Numbered from the stretch's first letter, positions 1 through 7,663 are shown. The stretch: DNA of 32,555 bases from BS150m-G50 sp964501185 [NCBI: uncultured Bacteroidia bacterium] (GCA_964501185.1 CAZCRT010000024.1:1-32555), one strand, 5' to 3'. Notes: generated by a model not told the origin, from the sequence alone. A program made the numbers and translations.

Positions 1-547
1 TTCTCACAATTTAGGAACACTGCCCATTCTTATACACAACTTTTGAAGCTAACTCATGTTTCTCTCCAGTTGTGTTAGGAAAGCAATTGCCAGTTTCGGT
101 TTCCAGGGTTTGTCAAGGAGGAGTCGCAACAGCTTAGTGATGGAGTATTCATAATTTCAAGCGGTTAACATTTTATCACTGTCACGATACATTCTCAAGA
201 AAAAACAGGACGATGAAAATTATAGCAAACCATGAAAAATGACCTCTGCCTCCAGTTATATGAAGAGATCAGGATTGATATCAACAAACCCTCATCATTC
301 CGCTATCTGGAAACAGGTATCAGAATATCGATGTATTGTAGTAGCCGCATTTTACTTGCCATTATCAAATAAACGGGGTTTGATGTTGTCCGCCATCTGG
401 AATGGCAGAGAAGCAACTCAGTAACTTATAGCCGAAAACTGCCTCAGAACGGTGACTCATAACCGGGGGAGGCGCTGTTTCAGCGGATTGCGGGTTACAG
501 AGCTGTGGGATTCATCAGAAACTTAACTATTGAAATAGGAGACAATT
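1..547. other. Window start, no gene recognised
   Basis: I see no convincing gene in these 547 bases. One short open frame (239-424, plus) has no recognisable domain and no ribosome binding site. A small hairpin (GCTG-TTT-CAGC, near 471-481) lacks a U-tract. The last ~15 bases hold the ribosome binding site of the next gene. Confidence 0.5.
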
Positions 548-793
548 ATGAATCAGCAGAAGAAAGTGGTTCTCTTTACTACCCCGACCTGTAGCTGGTG
601 TACACGGACGAAACGATACTTCATCCAGAATCAGATTCGTTTTACAGAAGTGGATGTGACTCGTGATAAACGTGCGGCGCAGGATATTGTGAGGCGCACA
701 GGTCAGCAGGGAGTACCGGTTATCCTGATTGGCAGTCAGGCAATTGTCGGATTCAACAAATCCCGCATCGACAGGTTGCTTAATATCAGCTGA
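548..793 (+). CDS. Glutaredoxin/NrdH-like thiol-disulfide protein
   Basis: This is an 81-residue thioredoxin-fold protein of glutaredoxin/NrdH size. The redox motif CSWC is at residues 15-18, after the first beta strand (VVLFTTPT). The cis-proline segment TGQQGVPVILIG follows near residues 51-62, and GF near the end matches the glutathione or thioredoxin-reductase contact region of the family. It probably acts as a cytoplasmic dithiol electron carrier. The start is set by TAGGAG seven bases before the ATG. The CSWC motif is unlike the usual CPYC or CVQC, so the physiological reductant is uncertain. The gene stands alone, facing the minus-strand rhodanese/MauE block, which is also thiol or sulfur related. 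Confidence 0.88.
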   Translation: MNQQKKVVLFTTPTCSWCTRTKRYFIQNQIRFTEVDVTRDKRAAQDIVRRTGQQGVPVILIGSQAIVGFNKSRIDRLLNIS

Positions 794-891
794 AACAAGC
801 GGGAACGATCGGATTTTCTATCAGAGGCACCCAGTCCGGGTCCCTTAATTATTCTTAATCAAGGCGATTGTACATCCGGGTGGTTCTGGAC

Positions 892-1179
892 TTACTCCCC
901 ATCCTCTTCTCCTCGATCCATCAGCCTTTTGCCCTCGTCGATCACTTCTCTGGTTTTATCCATGACCTGTTGGGCAGCCTGTTTGCCCCCATCCAGTGAT
1001 TCCTGGACTTCAACCGGAACTGTTTGATCGGTGAAGTGGAAGTAGCCGAGATAGATCACAATCGCCAGAAAGATCACCAGAGCCAGTTTCAACAGCTTCT
1101 TGATGATACCGAAGAAGAATACAATCACCAGCACCACGAAGATACCGAGAAAAATGGGGTCATTGAAAATCTGAAGCAT
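892..1179 (-). CDS. Small two-helix membrane protein, unknown function
   Basis: This 95-residue protein has two hydrophobic stretches (about residues 9-26 and 29-47). An amphipathic charged tail follows (QAAQQVMDKTREVIDEGKRL) and is probably helical. I do not recognise a family. A GGAG motif six bases before the ATG supports the start. It lies 33 bases downstream of the MauE/DoxX-like gene on the same strand and may be the last gene of that unit. The function is unknown; the layout suggests a small inner-membrane protein with a soluble coiled tail. Confidence 0.7.
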   Translation of the reverse strand: MLQIFNDPIFLGIFVVLVIVFFFGIIKKLLKLALVIFLAIVIYLGYFHFTDQTVPVEVQESLDGGKQAAQQVMDKTREVIDEGKRLMDRGEEDGE

Positions 1180-1212
1180 ATTTTCTCCTTACAGTGAACC
1201 GGTTCCTTTGCA

Positions 1213-1656
1213 TCAAGATTTATCGTTAGTCAAAGGTGTTTTTATCCAGAGCCAGATCCCCGCTGCCAGCATGACAATATCCTCCAACACCCTCCACCAG
1301 GTAACCTGACTGGATCCTGATTGCGTTGAATAGCATCCACAATCCAGAGAAAGCCCCCGTAACAGCGCCTGTGACATCATCAGAATAAACATAACCAGCA
1401 GAGAATTGATTATGAATAGACAACTCTTACGCCAGACACCTGCAATCAGCAGGATGCCGGTCAACATCTCCAGCCAGGGTACTACCAGAGCGGAGGGATT
1501 AACCAGCAGCAGCGGCAGCACCTGGTAGTTGCGAATCATGCGGGCAAACAGATGTGGTTCCAGAGCTTTGTCGATGCTGGCCCAGATGAACAGCCCACCA
1601 AGGGCAAAACGCACGAGAAGATCGATCGTCATGTCAGTGCGATTACTGGTTTTCAT
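1213..1656 (-). CDS. MauE/DoxX-family redox-associated membrane protein
   Basis: This 147-residue protein has four predicted membrane helices in the DoxX/MauE pattern: an early RFALGGLFIWASIDK segment, helices around residues 45-70 and 76-100, and a last helix near 122-140. A Cys-Gly-Cys pair (residues 106 and 108, in SLDCGCYS) matches the CGC motif of MauE-like proteins, which are linked to periplasmic disulfide handling. The ATG overlaps the TAA of the upstream rhodanese gene by one base (TAATG), so the two are probably translationally coupled. The pairing suggests a membrane sulfur or thiol relay. The exact substrate is unknown. Confidence 0.8.
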   Translation of the reverse strand: MKTSNRTDMTIDLLVRFALGGLFIWASIDKALEPHLFARMIRNYQVLPLLLVNPSALVVPWLEMLTGILLIAGVWRKSCLFIINSLLVMFILMMSQALLRGLSLDCGCYSTQSGSSQVTWWRVLEDIVMLAAGIWLWIKTPLTNDKS

Positions 1657-2156
1657 TACTGCTCCCCCCGGACAAGTGGCAACCCGTTTGCATTCCAGGC
1701 TTCAAGCCCTTCGTGGAATACATAGACCGGTTTCATTCCCAGCTCTACCATCAAATAAGCCAGATCGGTAGAAAGCAGACAGGATTCACCATCGCAATAA
1801 GTTATATAGTTAGCAGAACTGAGGGAAAGCAGTAGAGGTTCCGGATCAGACAGTTCGTCGATTGAAACAGAGACAGCGCCCTGGATATGCTCGTGCAGGA
1901 ATTCCGCTTCAGTCCTGGCGTCAATGAACAATGCTTCACCGGAACTGAAAAGCTGGCGTGCCTGTTCCAGCGCGATCATCATGGGTTCGCTGTATTCCTC
2001 ATCCACGCCGTTGATGGTCAGGCTATCGGCGGTCCTGATTTCCTCACCGTTATGAGCTATCAACGGTAGATGAGGTTTATGGAAGGAGTTGTATATCAGA
2101 CCAACCCCGAATGCGATGACAACCAGCAGGAGAACCTGCACTACTGTCCGTTTCAC
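1656..2156 (-). CDS. Membrane-anchored rhodanese-like protein
   Basis: This is a 166-residue protein with an N-terminal membrane anchor (about residues 6-22) and a single rhodanese domain (about 60-163). The domain shows FIDARTEAEFLHEHIQGAVS (residues 77-96) and the active-site loop CDGESC with the catalytic cysteine at 121. A second cysteine at 126 could form a disulfide or persulfide partner. The domain should face the periplasm. The only in-frame start consistent with the anchor is a GTG at 2156. It is the first gene of a minus-strand unit with the MauE-like protein, and it diverges from the gene at 2454. Confidence 0.87.
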   Translation of the reverse strand: MKRTVVQVLLLVVIAFGVGLIYNSFHKPHLPLIAHNGEEIRTADSLTINGVDEEYSEPMMIALEQARQLFSSGEALFIDARTEAEFLHEHIQGAVSVSIDELSDPEPLLLSLSSANYITYCDGESCLLSTDLAYLMVELGMKPVYVFHEGLEAWNANGLPLVRGEQ

Positions 2157-2225
2157 TCTTCACGCCCTTTCTTTATCCAGCAAATCCGATCGGCCTGTTG
2201 CGCTGGTGACTGGAAGAGATTCCAT

Positions 2226-2341
2226 GCTGCACAATCCAGACTGAAGTAATTCCAATTGAAGCAATCTTGATTGAAGCAATTCTGTTTGCACTATTCAGAT
2301 GCAGCAATTCCAACTAAAGCAAACCTGTTTGCACTAATCAG
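2226..2341. repeat. Degenerate 14-15 bp tandem repeat, about 8 units
   Basis: Eight imperfect units of 14 or 15 bases run head to tail between two divergent genes. Units alternate around the cores TTGAAGCAAT, TTTGCACTA and GCAGCAATTCC, for example ATTGAAGCAATCTTG followed by ATTGAAGCAATTCTG. There are no unique spacers, so this is a minisatellite and not a CRISPR array. It lies just upstream of the GTG of the rhodanese gene on one side and about 110 bases before the gene at 2454 on the other. Confidence 0.65.
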
Positions 2342-2453
2342 AGCAGCGGAGATGATATGAGCAAGTAATAACGAAGCCTGTTTACATTACGTTCCAAAAC
2401 AGTGGTTTCAGAACCTCGAGCATTATACTATAGTGTCATGAATTGCTGAGAAC

Positions 2454-4010
2454 GTGATACAAACGGACATATATCCGCAGATGGCCGAGTTTACTACTTA
2501 CGAAATCAGGATTACAGACAGATCCCGCAGTCTGCGGGCAGCTCAGCTGATTGCCAGCTATACTGGAATTCCCTTTGCGCGAATTCAGGATGAGCTGCTC
2601 ACGCCACCTTTCCAGATGCCACGCAGCCTTCCTTTGTCCCGTGCAGCTACCATTAAAAGGGAGCTGGAGAATTGCGGTTGCCAGGTTGAGTTAAAGAAAG
2701 TAATTACTGAAGTAGTGACAGCTGAGGAGATGGAGCTGGAGGAACAGGACCCACTGGAACATTCAGCACCTGAGGAGAGCTCACCTGAGATCACGCTTTC
2801 CAACGATAGTTTCAGGGTAATATCTGCCCACAGAAACCGTCGCTGGCTCTGGGGGCTTCTGCCATTACTTCTCATTTCAGCTATAATCTGGTGGCTGCTT
2901 CCAGCTGGCGATAGCGATGAGGTGGACAGGGACAAACGCCACAGCAGTGCGCAACATCTGCTGTTGAATCTCGATCAGGAATTGAATTCAACCGACCGGC
3001 TGAGTGACACAGAACAGCACATAACTGCAGCCCGGGGTTTGCTGTTGCGTCTGGAATCGCTCCTGCGCGGCATTGATGATGAAGAAATGCACTTTCTGCT
3101 GGAAAGGGAGTTTAATCATCAGCAACAGCGTCTGGATAATATGATTCTCCTTCAGCGTCTTCCGGAATACTCCCGTCGTCAGGTGGAACAGGAGATCGAC
3201 AGGTTCCGGGCACTGCCACCCGTTCCAGCTATCACCGATGCGCAACGCTATCCGGCGGGAACTTCTCTGGCGGAGTATTTTGACTATGAACTTGAAGCAT
3301 TCTTCCAGCGTCTCCGTTTTCTGAAAATTGATGCTGAACTGGATTATGGTTTTCTGAATTCACTGCAGCGTGTTGAAACACTCCTGCCATTTGCGAGCAG
3401 CGAACATGCGACACCCCGGTGGCAGACGCTGATGTCACGTCCCGAAATCGAGAATCAGCGGGAACTTGCCAGACAGCAGTGGTATCATGATCCACAATTG
3501 GAGTGCTATGAACATAACCGGGAACTCCGTTTTGTTACCCATGCAACCGGAGCTGATTCGCTTCATCTCTCGTCAGCTGAGCGTGATACAGCAGTAGCTT
3601 TCAGCAATGGAACGACTGTTCTACCCTCTGAGTGGAGGCTGGCAGAGGTGCAGATAGATGATACTGAAATTCCGGTTCCTTCACATCACCTGCTACCACG
3701 GGCACTGACCCCGGATTACCGGCATCCCGACCACGCAGTCGCGCTGTTACAGCTTCTCAGCAACGGTCAGGATGAAGTCAGATTCACTGAAACCGCCACT
3801 GTGTTCCTCTCAAATGCCCGGGATGATTCACCCTTCCGTAATGCGCTGGAAATGGCATGGCTGGTCTTCAACCTGAGTGGAAGAGAGCTTCAACCACTCA
3901 TTATCGCCGCTAACGGTCATCTCGGTATCGTACCGACAGATCAGATGTGGCAATACTTCATGACTCGTTCACAGCAACAGGTTCCATTCTGGACCGCGTT
4001 CTTTCTGTAG
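2454..4010 (+). CDS. Single-pass membrane protein with L7/L12-like N-terminal region
   Basis: This 518-residue protein is of unrecognised family. Residues 14-82 (YEIRI through CQVELKK) have the alternating strand/helix pattern of the ribosomal L7/L12 C-terminal-like fold, including a helix ending KRELENCGCQVEL. That is an inference from pattern only. An acidic linker (about 90-113) follows, then one membrane helix (131-149, Trp-rich). A long C-terminal region is helical to about residue 310 and then mixed. The start is doubtful: GTG at 2454 or ATG at 2481, which gives MAEFTTYEIRI; neither has a strong ribosome binding site. It is a single-gene unit with no functional context. Confidence 0.72.
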   Translation: MIQTDIYPQMAEFTTYEIRITDRSRSLRAAQLIASYTGIPFARIQDELLTPPFQMPRSLPLSRAATIKRELENCGCQVELKKVITEVVTAEEMELEEQDPLEHSAPEESSPEITLSNDSFRVISAHRNRRWLWGLLPLLLISAIIWWLLPAGDSDEVDRDKRHSSAQHLLLNLDQELNSTDRLSDTEQHITAARGLLLRLESLLRGIDDEEMHFLLEREFNHQQQRLDNMILLQRLPEYSRRQVEQEIDRFRALPPVPAITDAQRYPAGTSLAEYFDYELEAFFQRLRFLKIDAELDYGFLNSLQRVETLLPFASSEHATPRWQTLMSRPEIENQRELARQQWYHDPQLECYEHNRELRFVTHATGADSLHLSSAERDTAVAFSNGTTVLPSEWRLAEVQIDDTEIPVPSHHLLPRALTPDYRHPDHAVALLQLLSNGQDEVRFTETATVFLSNARDDSPFRNALEMAWLVFNLSGRELQPLIIAANGHLGIVPTDQMWQYFMTRSQQQVPFWTAFFL

Positions 4011-4020
4011 TTCCGAAATC

Positions 4021-4167
4021 GCAGGCACTCGCCGGAATGTCTCTTCGCCTTACATGTGTAGAGCCTCTGCTCTGCACATGTAAGATACGATCAGGATAAC
4101 CTGCAGGCACTCGCCGGAATATCTCTTCGCCTTACATGTGTAGAGCCTCTGCTCTGCACATGTAAGA
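4021..4167. repeat. Two tandem copies of a 65-bp hairpin-bearing repeat
   Basis: Bases 4021-4085 and 4103-4167 are identical except for one position (G at 4039, A at 4121), with an 82-base period. Each copy ends in a 36-base inverted repeat (4049-4084 and 4131-4166). The arms CTTACATGTG and CACATGTAAG continue through AGAG/CTCT, giving a 15-bp stem with a single T-G pair and a 6-base loop. No U-tract follows, so neither copy is a standard terminator. Near-identity suggests recent duplication or active maintenance. Confidence 0.9.
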
Positions 4168-4299
4168 CTTCATACGTGAGTGTTAAGTATTGCTCATGGC
4201 TGAAAACCGGTATTCCCGAAAACCTGCATATTTAAATACATGTCAGCAGCGTCGGCTGAGAATTCGGTTTCCTGCAGGTTGATGCTCATAAAGGGTGGT

Positions 4300-4428
4300 G
4301 AGTATTTACCTGCCGGTAGAGTATCAGTCAGACTCATTACATCTACTTCAATGGAAAAGCCCTTTCTACAGCGGTATCAGCAACTGTACCGGTAATTTCT
4401 GCTTCCCGGTATCCGGCAGGTCATACTC
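4300..4428 (+). other. Long-range stem enclosing about 96 bases
   Basis: GAGTAT-tt-ACCTGCCGG at 4300-4316 is complementary to CCGGCAGGT-c-ATACTC at 4413-4428. This is 15 base pairs with one small internal loop. The enclosed stretch contains further partial pairings (GCGGTATC, TACCGG). It looks like the closing stem of a folded RNA, though a DNA inverted repeat is equally possible. Confidence 0.5.
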
Positions 4429-4613
4429 TCAGGTGATACCTGGTGTACGCCTGAAGGGATTGGATTTCGGGATGAATGGAGCGGGAAACAGTGCAAATCC
4501 CGGAGCTTTCGGCACGATTGTTGCGTTAAAAACAGTTGAATGCTGTGCGGTTTATTGCAGCTGTGAGAACCGGTACAGATGACTCAGGTTCAAAGCTCAG
4601 CTTGGCGTTTTAC

Positions 4614-4642
4614 TTGACACCTACACTGCACACCATTAATTT
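4614..4642 (+). promoter_or_regulatory. Sigma70-like promoter of the secreted protein gene
   Basis: A perfect TTGACA at 4614-4619 is followed after 17 bases by TAATTT at 4637-4642. The gene start is about 80 bases downstream. The TAATTT box also fits the TAnnTTTG-like -7 element used by Bacteroidota. The same TTGACA...TAATTT pair occurs before hrcA with an 18-base spacer. Confidence 0.55.
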
Positions 4643-4724
4643 TATGGTTCATGCTTTCTAATTGGACGACATATTTTGAACCACTTTGATACACTTTTCT
4701 AAATTTCCCATGGAGGTTAGACCT

Positions 4725-7001
4725 ATGAAGAGAAAATTACTACTTAGCTTTGTTGCGTTGAGTATGCTGGCCGCGACCAGCTTCGCCAGCCTGATTGCTG
4801 AGCCACAGTCTGCTGACAAACGCGCCAAGCAGTTGATCACACCCACAACTCCGATGCCTGTCGCACAGACAGCTTTCGGTAGTTATGATGTTCAGTCCCG
4901 TTACGAGACCTGGGACCTTGGTACTACCTGGTATGATTATCAGCACAACGGTACTCAGAACAAGCAGATCGCCATCGGTGACGATGGTGTGATCCATTTC
5001 ACCTGGATGAAAGCTTTTGACTCTGGCGCTGCCAACCGTCATTCTGTCTATGCCTGTCTGCTGGACGGGGAAATCGTCGGTGGTAACTCTGTTGACAATA
5101 CCGGCCGTTCCGGTTACAACACCATCGATGTCCTGGATGCCGGAGCTGTTTACGCTAACGCTGCTGTCGTAGCTTTCCATCAGCAACCCGGTACCGATTT
5201 CGTGACCGCCCTGGCGCCTGACTACGGTCCATGCTGGCAGGCTTTCCTGCCCTTCAATCATCCTTCAGTAGATGAATGGGGAGCCGGCGACCAGCCGATC
5301 TGGCCACATGTTTGTATCGATGCCAACAACAAGGCGCATGTCATTTCCACCCGCGCTGATGCCAATGATCATTACTACGATGCCACTGCTGATTTCACCA
5401 CCTGGGAAATCCCCGGTTGGGAAGATCTTCCCTCTTTCAACAACTCGATTTCCTCGATGCCGGTTTCTTCCGAATTCGACAACCGTGTTGCTTTACTGGC
5501 CCATGACCACATCAATGTTCATCCGGCTGACGACGGTCTGATCTTCTCCCAGTCCATTAATGATGTCTGGGTATATCTGTCAGAAGATGGTACTTATGAT
5601 GATTTCACCGGTATCAACCTGACTAATCTGTTGGACGAAGAAACAACTGACCATCCACTGCCCGGTAGCGTTTACGCTTACTGTGACCTGGATGGTGTCT
5701 TCGATGCTGACGGTAACCTGCATGTTACCTATACCACCCGCCCCTATTACGAAAACCGCACCTACCTCGACGGTGAAGAAGCTGATCCGGAATACTTCGA
5801 GCGTTGGAGTCAGGATGGCCAGATCTGGCATGTAATGGTAGATACCGATGGTGAAGTGGTTGAATTCAGCCATGTTGCCGGTTATGTCGGTGAGAACAAC
5901 GAAGATCCTGATGACTGGGCACACTACTTCGAAGGTAACCCCGGTGGCTGGGGATCCTCTGTTGACCGTCCATCACTGGCTATTGATCCTGCTGATGGCG
6001 CTCTCTACTGTATGTACCGTAACTTCGAGAACCTGCCTGACACTTCTGCCGGTGGTTTCTCCAATGCTGACGTATACGTTGTTTCCTCCTGCGATGGTGG
6101 TTCCAGCTGGGGTACTGCAGTAAATGTTACCGATACATATACTCCTGCCTGTGCTGCCGGTGACTGTGCTTCCGAAGCCTGGGGAACCATGGCTGAGGTA
6201 GTAGATGCTGGCGGCCTGCTCCATATGGAGTTCGTATTCGATCTGGATGCCGGTGGTATACCGCAGGACGAAGGCAGCTGGACCGATAACCCGGTCATCT
6301 ACATGCAGGTTCCTGCAACAGAAGTTCCCTGCGGCGACGCCTGGGATACTGACGCCCGCGCTACCCGTCTTTCCGACACCGCCTGGAACTGGGGCGCCCT
6401 GGAAGATGGCACCTATGTTATCGAAGACTACATGCGCGTGTTCAATGAGAGCCGTACAAATGTTGTAGTTGAGAGCATTGAAATTCTCTACAGTGGCACA
6501 CAGCCGGATATCGTTCTGGTCGGTGATGTTGCCGGTGAGATCGCTCCTTATGAGTACTTCCAGTACAGCTATGAGTGGAATGCAGAAATTGCCGACAGTG
6601 AGTATGATGCGGTTGTTCGCTTCAACACCACTGGCGGTACCTGTGACTTCACACTCGCTAACCGTAACGATCTGGATCTCGGTACTGCTGACAGTTTCAT
6701 GCTGTGGGAAGATGTAAGCGAAACCGCTGCTGTTCCGACATCCATCGAGCTGAGCCAGAACCATCCGAATCCGTTCAACCCGAGCACCGTCATCGACTAC
6801 ACCCTGACCAATCCGGCCAGCGTTACCCTCGATGTCTTCAATGTTCTGGGTGAGCAGGTTGCTACACTGGTTGACGGTCATCGTTCAGCCGGTACACACA
6901 CTGTTAACTTCAATGCCGGTGACCTGACAAGTGGCGTATACTTCTATCGCCTGATTGCCGGTGACCAGACCATCACCCGTAAGATGGTGTTGGCCAAATA
7001 A
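4725..7001 (+). CDS. Secreted protein with T9SS C-terminal sorting domain
   Basis: The 758-residue product has a classical signal peptide (MKRKLLLSFVALSMLAATSFA) and a large beta-rich body. The body repeats the pattern 'strand, D-D/N-G, histidine/tryptophan strand', seen in sialidase/BNR-like beta-propellers. It carries Cys residues and Asp/Asn-rich turns that could bind calcium. Residues 672-758 form the type IX secretion sorting domain: SQNHPNPFNPST, VFNVLGEQVATLV, SGVYFYRL and a basic RKMVLAK end. The protein is therefore probably exported by the Sec pathway and then by the Por/T9SS machinery to the surface. ATG 4725 was chosen over upstream in-frame starts because GGAGGT lies seven bases before it. 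The enzymatic function is unknown. Codon use looks strongly biased, suggesting high expression. Confidence 0.87.
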   Translation: MKRKLLLSFVALSMLAATSFASLIAEPQSADKRAKQLITPTTPMPVAQTAFGSYDVQSRYETWDLGTTWYDYQHNGTQNKQIAIGDDGVIHFTWMKAFDSGAANRHSVYACLLDGEIVGGNSVDNTGRSGYNTIDVLDAGAVYANAAVVAFHQQPGTDFVTALAPDYGPCWQAFLPFNHPSVDEWGAGDQPIWPHVCIDANNKAHVISTRADANDHYYDATADFTTWEIPGWEDLPSFNNSISSMPVSSEFDNRVALLAHDHINVHPADDGLIFSQSINDVWVYLSEDGTYDDFTGINLTNLLDEETTDHPLPGSVYAYCDLDGVFDADGNLHVTYTTRPYYENRTYLDGEEADPEYFERWSQDGQIWHVMVDTDGEVVEFSHVAGYVGENNEDPDDWAHYFEGNPGGWGSSVDRPSLAIDPADGALYCMYRNFENLPDTSAGGFSNADVYVVSSCDGGSSWGTAVNVTDTYTPACAAGDCASEAWGTMAEVVDAGGLLHMEFVFDLDAGGIPQDEGSWTDNPVIYMQVPATEVPCGDAWDTDARATRLSDTAWNWGALEDGTYVIEDYMRVFNESRTNVVVESIEILYSGTQPDIVLVGDVAGEIAPYEYFQYSYEWNAEIADSEYDAVVRFNTTGGTCDFTLANRNDLDLGTADSFMLWEDVSETAAVPTSIELSQNHPNPFNPSTVIDYTLTNPASVTLDVFNVLGEQVATLVDGHRSAGTHTVNFNAGDLTSGVYFYRLIAGDQTITRKMVLAK

Positions 7002-7008
7002 AATTACA

Positions 7009-7032
7009 CAACGCTGTCCTGCGGCAGCGTTG
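7009..7032 (+). terminator. Stem-loop just after the secreted protein gene
   Basis: CAACGCTG and CAGCGTTG form a perfect 8-bp stem with an 8-base loop, starting eight bases after the stop codon. No U-tract follows. It may stabilise the mRNA 3' end upstream of the true terminator at 7094. Confidence 0.4.
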
Positions 7033-7093
7033 CTGGCAGCGATTCAAGCTGACAACACATGTTGCAGCTTAATCTTCTGCCTTTCCAATCAAG

Positions 7094-7127
7094 CCGGGAT
7101 GGATGCAAGTCTGTCCCGGTTTTTTTT
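7094..7127 (+). terminator. Rho-independent terminator of the secreted protein gene
   Basis: CCGGGA (7094-7099) pairs with TCCCGG (7114-7119), followed at once by eight T residues (7120-7127). The position, about 90 bases after the stop codon, fits termination of the secreted protein transcript. Confidence 0.8.
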
Positions 7128-7486
7128 GTGCTACTGCATGATACAGGTTGCTGCATTACGGACCACATTGATCCGGACCACCTGCATAGCAAGGTCATGT
7201 CTCTGCCCACAAGGTCATTCCCAACTCTGCACTTCCTGATTTGGATTCCCGCCCCTGAAGAGAAACCGTCTCCTCGAAACCGTCTCCTCGAAACCGCCTC
7301 CTCGAAACCGCAGGGTTTCGCTTCAGAGGGTTTCGCTTCAGAGGTTACGAGACATGCGGGCAATCGACGGAGAAACGTATCGCACCGATGGAACGCGCTT
7401 ATCCGCCCTGCTCCCATTAAGTGGGGCGGGAATGACTTAGAAAAAACGAGAGTGATCTCAGGAAACTGTTGACACTGTCATCCTAT
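7128..7486. other. Gene-free spacer with short tandem repeats
   Basis: I see no credible gene here. The open frames across it show no domain and run through simple repeats. It contains the repeat block 7262-7345 and a TTGACA hexamer at 7469-7474 that has no -10 at a usable distance. Confidence 0.5.
7262..7345. repeat. Opposed short tandem repeats (14 bp x3, 15 bp x2)
   Basis: GAAACCGTCTCCTC occurs at 7262-7275 and 7276-7289 and, with one change, at 7290-7303. AGGGTTTCGCTTCAG then occurs twice (7312-7326, 7327-7341). The GAAACC cores of the first set and GGTTTC cores of the second are inverted relative to each other. They meet at CGAAACC-gca-GGGTTTCG, so the block can fold into alternative hairpins. 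Confidence 0.75.
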
Positions 7487-7512
7487 ATACTACCTTGAGG
7501 TAGTATTATAAT
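7487..7512 (+). promoter_or_regulatory. Palindromic operator fused to a perfect -10 box
   Basis: ATACTACCT-TG-AGGTAGTAT (7487-7506) is a perfect 9-bp inverted repeat with a 2-base centre. It is followed directly by TATAAT (7507-7512). No good -35 is seen 17 bases upstream, where the palindrome itself begins. A dimeric regulator here would cover the -35/spacer region. The controlled gene starts about 150 bases downstream. Confidence 0.7.
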
Positions 7513-7663
7513 AAATGGCACCTAATATTGAGTATTGCCTCTGTTTATAGTACACTCTGACGCTTACACAATGTGGCTCTGCAGGCGTTGAACCGTCCTG
7601 ATTATTGCAATGTTGATGCGTTTTCAGCCACACTGTTTTATCAAATTCGAAAGGAGCCCAGAT

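Larger units (their letters stand above)
4011..4724. other. Structured intergenic region before the secreted protein
   Basis: This 714-base gap has no convincing gene. In order it holds two tandem copies of a hairpin repeat (4021-4167), an AACCTGCA/TGCAGGTT pairing (4221-4228 with 4273-4280), a 15-bp long-range stem (4300-4316 with 4413-4428), a segment resembling part of a cobalamin aptamer (about 4480-4570), a promoter (4614-4642) and the GGAGGT ribosome binding site of the next gene (4712-4717). Confidence 0.6.

Noticed and set aside
239-424. Open frame of 61 codons before the glutaredoxin gene
   Set aside because: No ribosome binding site, no domain and atypical composition; looks like chance.
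2226-2341. Possible CRISPR array
   Set aside because: Units are contiguous and degenerate with no unique spacers, and no cas genes are nearby.
4295-4582. 95-codon frame in the structured region before the secreted protein
   Set aside because: It runs straight through the long-range stem and riboswitch-like segment, has no start signal and no domain.
5973-6881. 302-codon minus-strand frame inside the secreted protein gene
   Set aside because: Antisense shadow of a strongly coding gene with biased codon use; no family features.
7469-7474. TTGACA as the -35 of the DUF438 gene
   Set aside because: The spacing to TATAAT at 7507 is 32 bases and to TATACT at 7486 only 11; neither works for sigma70.
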